DNA of 22,434 nt from an uncultured Clostridia bacterium (GCA_947628925.1 CANRBU010000009.1:1-22434); one strand, 5' to 3'. Positions 13,752-22,412 are shown, counted from the first letter of the stretch. Numbers and translations: made by a program. Notes: generated by a model from the letters alone, not told the origin.

Positions 13752-16364
13752 ATGGCAGAATATTCACCAATGATGCAAAGATATCTTGAAACAAAAGAGC
13801 AATATAAAGACTGCATTTTATTTTATAGATTAGGTGACTTTTATGAAGTATTTTTTGATGATGCAATTACATGTGCAAGAGAATTAGAAATTACTTTAAC
13901 AGGAAAGGATTGTGGACAAGAAGAACGTGCACCAATGGCAGGTGTACCATACCATGCTGCAGAAATGTATATATCAAGATTAATTTCTAAAGGATTCAAA
14001 GTAGCAATTTGTGAACAACTAGAAGATCCTAAAACAGCCAAAGGAATTGTAAAAAGAGGTGTTATAAAAGTAGTAACACCTGGAACTGTAATAGACTCAA
14101 ACATGCTAGAAGAACGCAAAAATAATTATATTATGTCAATATATAAAACAGGTATATATTATGGAATTAGTGTTTGTGATATTTCAACAGGAGAAATGTA
14201 TTCAGCAGAAATCAAAGATAATCAAAATTTTCCATTACTATTAGATGAACTTGCAAGATATAATCCATCAGAAATTGTTGTTAATAGTATGATGATAGAA
14301 TGTCAAGAAGAAATGTCAAAAATTAAAGAACGTTTTGAAACATATGTCACACGCTTTCAAGATAAATTTTTTGATAAAAAAACAGATAAAATATTAGAAC
14401 GTTTTAATATTGTGGATTCTAGCCAAAAGAAAATTGAAAATTTAGAAGAATGTGAACTAGCAGTTTGCAGTATAAATGCACTTTTAGAATATATTGAACA
14501 AACACAAATGACCAATTTAGAGCATTTAAATAAAATTACCATGTATCAAATTTCAAAATACATGTCATTAGATATTAATGCAAGGCGAAATCTAGAAATA
14601 ACAGAAAAAATGCGTGATAAATCTAAAAAAGGAACACTACTTTGGGTATTAGACAAAACTTCAACTTCTATGGGAGGGCGACTTTTAAGAAGATGGCTAA
14701 ATGACCCATTAATAGATACACTAGAAATAAATAGAAGATTAGATAGTGTAAAAACATTAAAAGATGATATTTTTCTAAGAGGAGATATTATAGAAAATTT
14801 AAAGAAAGTATATGATATTGAACGTTTGGCAGGAAAAATGGCATATGGAAATGCAAATGCTCGTGATATGATAACATTAAAACATTCTTTACAAAAAATA
14901 CCAGAATTAAAGAAATCATTAGAAAATGTAAATACACCTCTTTTAAAAGAATTATATGACAACATAGATGAATTAACAGATATATCTGATATTATTGAAA
15001 AAGCGATTGTAGAAGACCCGCCTATGACAGTAAAAGATGGTGGAATTATTAAACTTGGATATGATGAAGAAATAGACAAATTAAAAACAGCAACAACACA
15101 GGGCAAAAATTGGATTATTAATTTAGAGGCAGATGAAAAAGAAAAAACAGGAATTAAAAACTTGAAAGTAGGCTTTAATAAAGTATTTGGATATTTTATT
15201 GAAGTTACAAAATCAAATTTAAAATTAGTACCAGAAAGGTATATTCGTAAACAAACACTTACAAATGCAGAAAGATATATAACAGAAGAACTAAAAAATC
15301 TAGAAAATCAAATTTTAGGTTCAGAAGAAAGAGTTATAAACTTAGAATATGATGCATTTGTTAAAATAAGAGAAAAAATTGCAGAAAATATAAAAAGATT
15401 GCAACAAACAGCTATAAGTGTAGCAACTTTAGATGTATTAAGTTCATTTGCACAAGTAGCTGAAGATTTAAATTATTGCATGCCACAAGTTGATAAATCA
15501 GGCATCATTGATATCAAAGGAGGAAGACATCCAGTAATTGAAAAGATATTAGGACCAGGTGCTTTTGTTGAAAATGATACATATCTTGATAAAGATGAAA
15601 ATAGGTTATCTATAATAACAGGACCTAATATGGCAGGAAAATCAACTTATATGAGGCAAGTAGCTTTAATTACTCTAATGGCACAAGTAGGTAGTTTTGT
15701 ACCAGCATCAGAAGCACGAATTGGAGTAGTAGATAAAATCTTTACAAGAGTTGGAGCATCTGATGACTTAAGTATGGGGCAAAGTACTTTTATGGTAGAA
15801 ATGATGGAAGTAGCAACTATTCTAAAAGAAGCAACATCAAACAGTTTAGTTATTTTAGATGAGATAGGTAGAGGAACTTCAACATATGATGGTTTATCTA
15901 TCGCATGGGCTGTCGCAGAATATATTGCTGATAAAGAAAAGTGTGGAGCAAAAACATTATTTGCTACACATTACCATGAACTAACAGATTTGGAAAATCA
16001 ATTAGAAGGTATAAAAAATTATTCTATAGCAGTTAAAGAAAAAGGAGAAGACATAATATTCTTGCGTAAAATAGTAAGAGGCGGAACAGACGAAAGTTAT
16101 GGAATTCATGTAGCGCGTTTAGCAGGAGTGCCTAAAATTGTTACAGGAAAAGCAAATGAAATATTAAAATCTCTAGAAAGAAAAAATATTTTAAATAATA
16201 AAAAAGACGAAAAAAAGGACAAAAAGCAGGTTGAAGGTCAATTTGATATGTATAATTATAAATTAGCAGAAATTGCTCATGAAGTTGATAAAATTAATTT
16301 GAATGAATTGACACCAATAGATGCTTTAAACACTTTGGTTCGCATTAAAGAAAAAATGAAATAA
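13752..16364 (+). CDS. mutS: DNA mismatch repair protein MutS
   Basis: MutS recognises mispaired bases and small loops and starts mismatch repair through ATP-driven sliding. The 870-residue length is normal. The mismatch-reading Phe-x-Glu is in RLGDFYEVFFDDA (Phe30, Glu32). Domain hallmarks include GVVTPGT-like VVTPGTVID, the lever/clamp segment KVGFNKVFGYFIEVTKSN, Walker A GPNMAGKS (624-631), Walker B DEIGRGTSTYDG (703-714) and ATHYHEL. The C-terminus ends in the short region that follows the ATPase in MutS1. An AAAGGAATGGAA RBS precedes the ATG. mutL, the usual downstream partner, is absent here: a terminator and an ECF sigma gene follow. Confidence 0.97.
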   Translation: MAEYSPMMQRYLETKEQYKDCILFYRLGDFYEVFFDDAITCARELEITLTGKDCGQEERAPMAGVPYHAAEMYISRLISKGFKVAICEQLEDPKTAKGIVKRGVIKVVTPGTVIDSNMLEERKNNYIMSIYKTGIYYGISVCDISTGEMYSAEIKDNQNFPLLLDELARYNPSEIVVNSMMIECQEEMSKIKERFETYVTRFQDKFFDKKTDKILERFNIVDSSQKKIENLEECELAVCSINALLEYIEQTQMTNLEHLNKITMYQISKYMSLDINARRNLEITEKMRDKSKKGTLLWVLDKTSTSMGGRLLRRWLNDPLIDTLEINRRLDSVKTLKDDIFLRGDIIENLKKVYDIERLAGKMAYGNANARDMITLKHSLQKIPELKKSLENVNTPLLKELYDNIDELTDISDIIEKAIVEDPPMTVKDGGIIKLGYDEEIDKLKTATTQGKNWIINLEADEKEKTGIKNLKVGFNKVFGYFIEVTKSNLKLVPERYIRKQTLTNAERYITEELKNLENQILGSEERVINLEYDAFVKIREKIAENIKRLQQTAISVATLDVLSSFAQVAEDLNYCMPQVDKSGIIDIKGGRHPVIEKILGPGAFVENDTYLDKDENRLSIITGPNMAGKSTYMRQVALITLMAQVGSFVPASEARIGVVDKIFTRVGASDDLSMGQSTFMVEMMEVATILKEATSNSLVILDEIGRGTSTYDGLSIAWAVAEYIADKEKCGAKTLFATHYHELTDLENQLEGIKNYSIAVKEKGEDIIFLRKIVRGGTDESYGIHVARLAGVPKIVTGKANEILKSLERKNILNNKKDEKKDKKQVEGQFDMYNYKLAEIAHEVDKINLNELTPIDALNTLVRIKEKMK

Positions 16365-16389
16365 GAAGGCAGTAATATGCTTTCTTTTT
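16365..16389 (+). terminator. Terminator after mutS
   Basis: GAAGGCA (16365-16371) pairs with TGCTTTC (16378-16384), one G-T pair included, with a 6-base loop and five Ts following. It starts directly after the mutS stop codon. Confidence 0.65.
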
Positions 16390-16394
16390 CTGAT

Positions 16395-16428
16395 TTGTGT
16401 AACAATTGTTATTATATAATTGTATAAA
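16395..16428 (+). promoter_or_regulatory. Likely promoter region of the ECF sigma operon
   Basis: This AT-rich stretch holds TTGTGT (16395-16400), the palindrome AACAATTGTT (16401-16410), TATAAT (16415-16420) and TATAAA (16423-16428), but no pair at ideal SigA spacing. TGTAAC (16398-16403) followed by GTAT (16422-16425) loosely resembles an ECF-type promoter and could mark autoregulation. The exact promoter is uncertain. Confidence 0.35.
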
Positions 16429-16481
16429 AAATAGGAGTTTGAAAAATAACACCAAAATTTTATGAAAGGAAGGGAAAAATT

Positions 16482-17055
16482 TTGGAACAAAAAACGGACA
16501 AACAGTTATATAAAGAATTTTTAGAAGGAAGTAACACAAGTTTTGAAGAACTTGTTATTCGCCATAAAAATAAGCTTATTTATTTTATCACAACATATGT
16601 AAAAAATGTTGATATAGCAGAAGATATTGCGCAAGATGTGTTTGTATATGTATTAATACACAAAAAGAATTATGATTTTCAATATTCTCTAAAAACATAT
16701 TTATATATGATTGCAAAATCTAAAGCATTGAATTTTATAAAACGCGAAAAGAAAATTACATATACAGATGACATGCAAAATCTAGATAACATGCATTTTT
16801 ACAAAGACCAAATAAATACATTAGAAGATATGATTTTTAAAAAGGAGCAAGCCCAAAAATTACATCAAACAATTAACAAATTAAAAGATGATTACAGGCA
16901 AGCAATTTATTTAGCAGATATTGAGGAAATGAAGTATTCGGAAATTCGGAAAAGTAATGAAAAAATCTATGGCAAGTACAAAAGTTCTAATACATAGAGC
17001 GCGAAAATCACTAGAAAAAATATTAAGAGAGGAGAGTGAAAAATATGAAGGATAA
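16482..17055 (+). CDS. ECF-type RNA polymerase sigma factor, needs a +1 frameshift at CGG 16947-16949
   Basis: The frame starts at TTG 16482 (GGAAGGG 7 bases upstream) and shows ECF region 2: FEELVIRHKNKLIYFI, then VDIAEDIAQDVFVYVL and LKTYLYMIAKSKALNFIKRE. Region 4 begins with KLKDDYRQAIYLADIEEMKYSEI. At that point the zero frame hits CGG (16947-16949, codon 156) and ends at 16995-16997 without a recognition helix. Skipping one base at CGGA gives KVMKKS and MASTKVLIHRARKSLEKIL, the expected rest of region 4, ending at 17055 after about 190 residues. That frame overlaps the start of the beta-propeller gene, as in coupled sigma/regulator pairs. It is a frameshift mutation, an assembly error, or a frameshift-controlled gene. 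Confidence 0.75.
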
Positions 17056-18976
17056 CAAAGAATTTATAAATGGTATATATGAAAAATATGATGAATATCA
17101 AAAACAAAAGCAATTAAAAAGAACACAAAAACTAAAATATATACCAATAGCAACATTTGCAAGTATTATTATTGTAAGTGTACTAACTACTGCAATATAT
17201 CAAAAAAATAAAATAAATCAACCAAAGATAAATTCAGAACAAATAGTTCAAACAAGTTTGGCAAAAGTAGAAAATTTCCAAAATTTTTATAATCTTCTAA
17301 AAAATCAAAGTGATGAAATTGCAGAACAGAGTAAATATACGAATACATTAGAAAGCGAAGCAAATAGTACTATTCAAGATGTAAGTATTGCGCAAGAAGA
17401 ATATAGTCAAACAAATACTCAAACAGAGGGAGTAGATGAAGCTGATATTATAAAAACAGATGGAAAATATATTTATTATATAGTGAACCAAAAAGTAGTA
17501 ATTATAGACATTCAAAATTCATCAAACAGCAAAAAAATTTCCGAAATACCTTTTGAAACAAAAGATACAAGTTTAAGAGAATTATATTTAAATGAAGACA
17601 AATTAGTTGTAATTGCATCACAAAACGAATTGAAAACAGAAACAAGAAGCATTTATGAAACAACAGATGTAGCATATGTTGATGGTATTAAAATTAAAAC
17701 AGTTGCAATTATATATAATATACAAAATAGAGAAAAACCAGAAGAAGAAAGACGTATAGAAATAGAAGGAAATTATATATCTTCACGAATGATAGATGAT
17801 AAACTGTATTTTGCAACAACTAAATATATAAGTCAAGCAATTAATATGGTAAAAAAATATCAAATTGAAGATTTAAATGAAGATGACTATAAACCAACAT
17901 ATGTTGATACTGCAATAAGTGAAGAAGCTAGGTACATTCCATTTAATAAAATACAATATTTTGACGAAGCGGAAATAAGTAATTATCTAATTATAGCAGG
18001 AGTTAATATAAATACTCAAAAAGAAACTAATATCCAAACATTTCTAGGAGCAGGTGACACAATATATTCATCAACTAAAAATATGTATATAGCTAAAACT
18101 ATTACCACATATGATATAAATACATATACACTTTTAGGTTATAAAACCAAAATTATAAAATTCAAATTACAAGATGGAGATATTATTTATAAAAAAGATA
18201 CAACAATTGATGGAAAAATTTTAAATCAATTTTCTATGGATGAAGATGTAAACGAAAACTTTAGAATAGCAACCACACAAGAGATACAAAGAAATATTAC
18301 AAATAGTTTATATGTTTTAAATAGTGAATTAGAAGAAACAGGCAAAGTGTTAGATTTAGCAAATGATGAGAGAATTAAATCTGTTAGATACATTGGAAAC
18401 AAAGGATATATTGTTACATTTAAAGATGTAGATCCATTGTTTGTAATAGATTTATCAGACCCAGCAAATCCACAAAAGTTAGGAGAATTAAAAATTCCGG
18501 GTTATAGCACATATTTACATCCTTATGATGAAACACATATTATAGGTTTGGGTTATGACACAAAAACAAATGGAAACAATGTTCAAAATTCAGGACTAAA
18601 ATTATCAATGTTTGATGTATCAGACATAAATAATCCAAAAGAGCTATTTACACAAAAAATAGGAAATGCATATACTAATTCAGAAGCAATATATAACCAC
18701 AAGGTAATTTTGTATCTAAAACAGAAAAATATTATAGCTTTTCCAATACAAAATTATCAATATAATGAAAATAGTACAAATGCTTTAATATATAAAATTG
18801 ATATTAATCAAGGTTTTATCTTACAAAAACAATATACACAAGACATAACTAAAGATTATCAAAAACGTTTTGAAAGAATAATATTTGCAAATGGCATATA
18901 TTATTTAGCATCCCAAAAAGGAATTATAGCTATTAATGAAAACACTTGGCAAGAAGTAGAAAAAATAGAAATCTAA
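17045..18976 (+). CDS. Membrane-anchored beta-propeller domain protein, possible regulator of the ECF sigma factor
   Basis: A 643-residue protein with a charged cytoplasmic N-terminus (about 1-30), one membrane helix (about 31-51), a coil-like stretch (about 65-120) and a large extracellular domain. TEGVDEADIIKTDGKYIY (residues 127-144) is the signature of the secreted beta-propeller family (Pfam Beta_propel). Propeller blades are visible as VVIIDI...ISEIPF, LYVLNSELEE, LFVIDLSDPANPQKLGEL and SMFDVSDINNPKEL repeats. Its 5' end overlaps the frame-corrected sigma gene by 11 bases, and the short cytoplasmic tail would suit an anti-sigma role, but no known anti-sigma motif is visible. I chose ATG 17045 over GTG 17036 because the GAGGAG RBS ends only one base before the latter. 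Confidence 0.8.
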   Translation: MKDNKEFINGIYEKYDEYQKQKQLKRTQKLKYIPIATFASIIIVSVLTTAIYQKNKINQPKINSEQIVQTSLAKVENFQNFYNLLKNQSDEIAEQSKYTNTLESEANSTIQDVSIAQEEYSQTNTQTEGVDEADIIKTDGKYIYYIVNQKVVIIDIQNSSNSKKISEIPFETKDTSLRELYLNEDKLVVIASQNELKTETRSIYETTDVAYVDGIKIKTVAIIYNIQNREKPEEERRIEIEGNYISSRMIDDKLYFATTKYISQAINMVKKYQIEDLNEDDYKPTYVDTAISEEARYIPFNKIQYFDEAEISNYLIIAGVNINTQKETNIQTFLGAGDTIYSSTKNMYIAKTITTYDINTYTLLGYKTKIIKFKLQDGDIIYKKDTTIDGKILNQFSMDEDVNENFRIATTQEIQRNITNSLYVLNSELEETGKVLDLANDERIKSVRYIGNKGYIVTFKDVDPLFVIDLSDPANPQKLGELKIPGYSTYLHPYDETHIIGLGYDTKTNGNNVQNSGLKLSMFDVSDINNPKELFTQKIGNAYTNSEAIYNHKVILYLKQKNIIAFPIQNYQYNENSTNALIYKIDINQGFILQKQYTQDITKDYQKRFERIIFANGIYYLASQKGIIAINENTWQEVEKIEI

Positions 18977-18992
18977 AAATTCTCAAAAATAC

Positions 18993-19021
18993 TGGACTTT
19001 TTCGACAAAATTATGTATAAT
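18993..19021 (+). promoter_or_regulatory. Promoter of the coiled-coil gene with an internal Spo0A box
   Basis: TGGACT (18993-18998) and TATAAT (19016-19021) are 17 bases apart. TTCGACA at 19001-19007, the reverse complement of the Spo0A consensus box, lies within the spacer, a repressing position if bound. Confidence 0.45.
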
Positions 19022-19080
19022 AGGAAAAAACAACTAATTCTTTTTTTACTTTTTAAGCTCAGAAAGGGATGTGATTTAAA

Positions 19081-20871
19081 ATGTATGAGAGAAGCGCGAT
19101 AGTTCTAGAAAGATACTTGAGCAAAATATTTGGACAAGATGATGTTACTGGAATAAAAGCTGATTACCAGTTATTTACAAGTATCCTAGAAGAAATGGAA
19201 AAATATCAAGCAGTTACAGAAGAAGAGGAAAAAGTTATAGAAGAATTTGATGCAATAGCACAAAAAATGCAGACAATTCAGAAAAAGCAAGAAGTATTAT
19301 GCTCAGATAGTGTCGAACAAGAAGAGGAAAGAAACAAATTATTTAATGATTTTGACCAAGATCCAAGTATTATAGAAAAGAAATTGTTAAAAATAGAAAA
19401 ATTATTAGAAGAAAATAGTGAAGAACAAAAACGCTTAAGAGAAGAGTATATGGGGCTTCTAAATGAATTTATGGAAAAACAAAAAATGAGAAATAGATGT
19501 AGCAAAATTCGAAGAACAGCTGAAACAAACCATATGAAAGTATTAAATGAAACTGTAGAGAAAATAGAATTAGTAGACCCAGCAATACTTGGAAAAGTAA
19601 AGCAATTCTCAGCATTAGAAAATGAAGAAATCTGCCAAAAATTAAATAAAATAATGTTGGAAAACGGAAAAAATGAAAAAATAAAATTTGATGAAGAAGT
19701 TATCAAAAAAGCAGTAGCAACAAGAATTGAGATTGCAAAAAAAGAAGCGGAATGTTATCTTAGTAGTTTTGATAAACTAAAGAAAATAATGACAGAAATA
19801 GAAGGAGACACAATCAGATTAGCAAAATATCAAAAGAATCATAGAGATATAAGAATAAAATTACAATTCTTAGAATTAGAAAAAGAATATGTTGTAAGCT
19901 TTTTAGACAATGAAAGAATGACAGCTGTGAGTGGAGAAAAAATGCATTATCAAATGATGAGAGATGCTTGTGAAAAATATGATGTAGATATAAGACAAAT
20001 AAACAACTTATATGAATTGATATTAAGAGAAATGTCAGGAAAAGCTACTAAAAAATCATATAACGAATTATATAATAGTACATATTTAGCTAATATTGAA
20101 GAAACAGAAAAGAACTTCAATCAAGAAGTAAATAATATAAAAGCTAGTATTGGAACAATCATCAATACAAATTATTGGAGAATAGAAAGTATAAAAAATA
20201 TCTATGAACTTTTCAATGAGTTGGTTCAAGAAAATTTTGAGCGTGATTTAACTGAATTTATGCCAGTAGAAGAAGCTAAAGAGCTAAAAAAACCAATAAA
20301 TAAAAATGAAAATAAAGAAGATGAAGAAGATGATGACGAATGGTTTATTAGTAATGATGAGATTGACGATAATGATGAAGATAGCGAAGAAGTAGTAGAA
20401 GAAGATTCTGATGATGACTGGTTTGAAGATGATGATGAAGAGGAAGAAGAACAAGAAGAAAATAATGAAGATGATGATACTGAAACAGAAGATGAATTTT
20501 ATTTTGATGAAGAAGATGAAGATTCAGATGATTATGATAAAAATGAAGATGACTTTGAATTAGAAAATAGTGAAGAAGATGAAGATGATTTTGAGTTTGG
20601 AAATATTGAAAATGACAATAATGAAGAAGAAATAACTCCAGAAACAGTAACGACTAGAAGAGATAGCAATGAATTTGAAGCCAAACTAAGAGAAAAACTA
20701 GCAAAACAAAATCAAAAGCAAAAAAAGAAAACAAAAAAATATGAAGAGCTAGCATGGATTGATGAAGATGATGAAACAGAAGAAACGCGAAGAACAAGAA
20801 AATCAAGAAAACCACAAAGACTTAAAGAAGATGATGAGAAAGGAATTTTTAATAAAATTTTTAAAAAATAA
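19081..20871 (+). CDS. Unknown coiled-coil protein with a long acidic low-complexity region
   Basis: I do not recognise this 596-residue protein. Residues about 1-400 are charged and helical, with long stretches likely to form coiled coils (for example around 40-75, 95-150 and 215-290). Residues about 405-535 are almost purely Asp/Glu with repeated acidic-aromatic motifs: DDDEWF, DDDWFEDD, DEFYFDEED, DDFELEN, DDFEFGN. The last 60 residues turn basic (KQKKKTKKYEE, RRTRKSRKPQR) and end in FNKIFKK. There is no signal peptide or membrane segment. The layout suggests a cytoplasmic scaffold or a DNA-mimic/nucleoid-type protein, but this is a guess. AAAGGGATG precedes the ATG. A Spo0A box in its promoter hints at sporulation-phase control. 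Confidence 0.75.
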   Translation: MYERSAIVLERYLSKIFGQDDVTGIKADYQLFTSILEEMEKYQAVTEEEEKVIEEFDAIAQKMQTIQKKQEVLCSDSVEQEEERNKLFNDFDQDPSIIEKKLLKIEKLLEENSEEQKRLREEYMGLLNEFMEKQKMRNRCSKIRRTAETNHMKVLNETVEKIELVDPAILGKVKQFSALENEEICQKLNKIMLENGKNEKIKFDEEVIKKAVATRIEIAKKEAECYLSSFDKLKKIMTEIEGDTIRLAKYQKNHRDIRIKLQFLELEKEYVVSFLDNERMTAVSGEKMHYQMMRDACEKYDVDIRQINNLYELILREMSGKATKKSYNELYNSTYLANIEETEKNFNQEVNNIKASIGTIINTNYWRIESIKNIYELFNELVQENFERDLTEFMPVEEAKELKKPINKNENKEDEEDDDEWFISNDEIDDNDEDSEEVVEEDSDDDWFEDDDEEEEEQEENNEDDDTETEDEFYFDEEDEDSDDYDKNEDDFELENSEEDEDDFEFGNIENDNNEEEITPETVTTRRDSNEFEAKLREKLAKQNQKQKKKTKKYEELAWIDEDDETEETRRTRKSRKPQRLKEDDEKGIFNKIFKK

Positions 20872-20897
20872 GAATTAACCATTGAGGTGAAAATAAA

Positions 20898-21440
20898 ATG
20901 AACACATTTCAAAAAGCTTTTAAACATTTTTGCTTGATAACTAAACATAAATGGGTTGTTTTTAAGTTATGTGTAAGAGTAGGAGAACCGATAAGAGGTT
21001 TATTACATGATTTATCAAAATATTCATATACTGAATTTTCAGAAGGTGTAAAATATTTCAATGGAAAATACTCTCCAAATGCAGCATGCAAAAAAGAAAA
21101 TGGATATTCAAAGGCATGGCTACATCACAAGGGAAGGAATAAACATCATACAGAATATTGGGTTGACTTAGATGCACGTGAGAGAACTCCAATTATGCCA
21201 TATAAGTATGTTGCAGAAATGTTATGTGATAAAATGGCAGCAGGCATTGTATATAAAGGTAAAGAATGGACAAAAGAATATGAGTTACAATATTGGATGA
21301 ACGAACAAGAAAAGGTATTAGTAAATCCAAAAATAAAAGAACTTATAACAGATTGTTTAACACAAGTAAGTGAAAAAGGAATTAAACCAGTATATACAAA
21401 ACAAAATTTTAAAAAATTATATAAAAAATATTGTGCTTAA
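20898..21440 (+). CDS. DUF5662 family protein
   Basis: A 180-residue soluble protein that matches my memory of DUF5662, a family of unknown function in Bacillota. Clustered His/Asp residues stand out: GLLHDLSKYS (His37, Asp38), WLHHKGRNKHHTEYW (His76, His77, His83, His84), followed by MPYKYVAEMLCDKMAAG. The pattern suggests a metal site, perhaps like HD-type hydrolases, but activity is not known. GAGGTGA precedes the ATG. It follows the coiled-coil gene by 26 bases without a terminator, so the two are probably co-transcribed. Confidence 0.8.
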   Translation: MNTFQKAFKHFCLITKHKWVVFKLCVRVGEPIRGLLHDLSKYSYTEFSEGVKYFNGKYSPNAACKKENGYSKAWLHHKGRNKHHTEYWVDLDARERTPIMPYKYVAEMLCDKMAAGIVYKGKEWTKEYELQYWMNEQEKVLVNPKIKELITDCLTQVSEKGIKPVYTKQNFKKLYKKYCA

Positions 21441-21443
21441 ACA

Positions 21444-21472
21444 TTGACAAAATGTAAAAATACTAGTATAAT
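21444..21472 (+). promoter_or_regulatory. rpmF promoter (SigA consensus)
   Basis: TTGACA at 21444-21449 and TATAAT at 21467-21472 with a 17-base spacer, an exact consensus. It leaves a leader of about 60 bases before rpmF. Confidence 0.88.
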
Positions 21473-21540
21473 TTTATAGTGTATTTAAAAAAGAAAACAA
21501 AACAGATATATAAATATATCTTATTAAGGAGGGATATACT

Positions 21541-21732
21541 ATGGCACAACCAAAAAGAAGATGGTCAAAAGCGAGAACACATTCAAAAAGATCAACTTGG
21601 AAAAAAGAAGAACCAAATTTTTCAACATGTCCACATTGTCATGAACCAATTTTACCACATACGGTTTGCAAAAATTGTGGATATTACAATGGAAAACAAA
21701 TAGTTGTAAAAAAAGAAGCAGAAAATGCATAA
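21541..21732 (+). CDS. rpmF: 50S ribosomal protein L32
   Basis: A 63-residue L32 with the family start MAQPKRRWSKARTHSKRSTWK and a complete zinc ribbon, CPHC (Cys30, Cys33) and CKNC (Cys43, Cys46). It is part of the large ribosomal subunit. AAGGAGGG lies just upstream of the ATG. It is expressed alone from a consensus promoter and closed by a terminator. The yceD (DUF177) gene that often precedes rpmF is not here; a DUF5662 gene is found instead. Confidence 0.97.
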   Translation: MAQPKRRWSKARTHSKRSTWKKEEPNFSTCPHCHEPILPHTVCKNCGYYNGKQIVVKKEAENA

Positions 21733-21736
21733 ATAG

Positions 21737-21765
21737 AAACGGAAGATTTATTTCCGTTTTTTATT
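21737..21765 (+). terminator. Intrinsic terminator after rpmF
   Basis: AAACGGAA (21737-21744) pairs with TTCCGTTT (21752-21759) across a 7-base loop, followed by a T-rich tail. Confidence 0.85.
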
Positions 21766-21798
21766 TTGACATTTTTTTTAATTTTTTTACAAAAAAAC

Positions 21799-21827
21799 TA
21801 TACAAAAAAAAAAATATATGATAAAAT
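21799..21827 (+). promoter_or_regulatory. Possible promoter of the DUF308 gene
   Basis: TATACA (21799-21804) and TAAAAT (21822-21827) at 17-base spacing. The region is dominated by A and T runs (21771-21815), so the match is weak. Confidence 0.35.
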
Positions 21828-21863
21828 AAAACAAAAAATACAAAAGAAAGAGAGGAAATAAAC

Positions 21864-22400
21864 ATGTTCGAAAAATTCTTAAAAAGGTCAAGTTGGACAG
21901 ACATCATGATTGCTTTCGTTTTTATACTTTTAGGAGCATTATTAATGTTAAAACCAGAAGAAATGATGGGGGTACTTTCAATTTTATTAGGAGCAGTATT
22001 TATCATTGTAGGTTTTTTAAAGTTAGTAGACTATTTTGTTTCTAAAGATAAAGAAGATTATTTATTAACAATGGCAGTTATCTTTGTTATTATTGGAGCA
22101 ATTATGATATTATCTCCAAACATCATTTCAAACTTATTCAGCATTGCTCTAGGTATATGGATTATTGCAGCAGGGTTACGAAATTTCCAAACGACTTTAA
22201 TTTGGAAAGAGGTTAAATCAGGTTACTGGACAGTTGCTTTAGTATTTTCTATGTTAATGATGATTGCAGGAATTGCTATTTTATCAAGTTCTCAAATAGC
22301 AGTGCAAGTAATAGGTATTATAATTACAATTTATGCACTATTAGATATAATGACAAAAATGATTTTTATGAAAAAAATAAAAGATTACTTTCAAGGTTAG
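21864..22400 (+). CDS. DUF308 (HdeD-like) membrane protein
   Basis: A 178-residue integral membrane protein with six hydrophobic segments (about residues 12-29, 35-58, 66-83, 86-108, 121-140 and 145-163). The internally repeated pattern of glycine-rich helices (ILLGALLML, LLGAVFIIVGF, IIGAIMIL, ALGIWIIAAGL) is typical of DUF308, the family that includes HdeD of enteric bacteria, linked there to acid resistance. The function in Bacillota is not established. A GAGAGGAAAT RBS precedes the ATG. It appears monocistronic, ending before an inverted repeat at the window edge. Confidence 0.85.
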   Translation: MFEKFLKRSSWTDIMIAFVFILLGALLMLKPEEMMGVLSILLGAVFIIVGFLKLVDYFVSKDKEDYLLTMAVIFVIIGAIMILSPNIISNLFSIALGIWIIAAGLRNFQTTLIWKEVKSGYWTVALVFSMLMMIAGIAILSSSQIAVQVIGIIITIYALLDIMTKMIFMKKIKDYFQG

Positions 22401-22412
22401 AAAATGTAATGT

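Noticed and set aside
16401..16410. AACAATTGTT palindrome as a strong operator
   Set aside because: Short AT palindromes are common at this base composition; kept only as a note on the promoter region.
16462..16464. ATG as the start of the ECF sigma gene
   Set aside because: It is out of frame with the sigma reading frame and lies before the RBS.
19311..19317. TGTCGAA Spo0A-type box
   Set aside because: It is inside the coding part of the coiled-coil gene and expected by chance.
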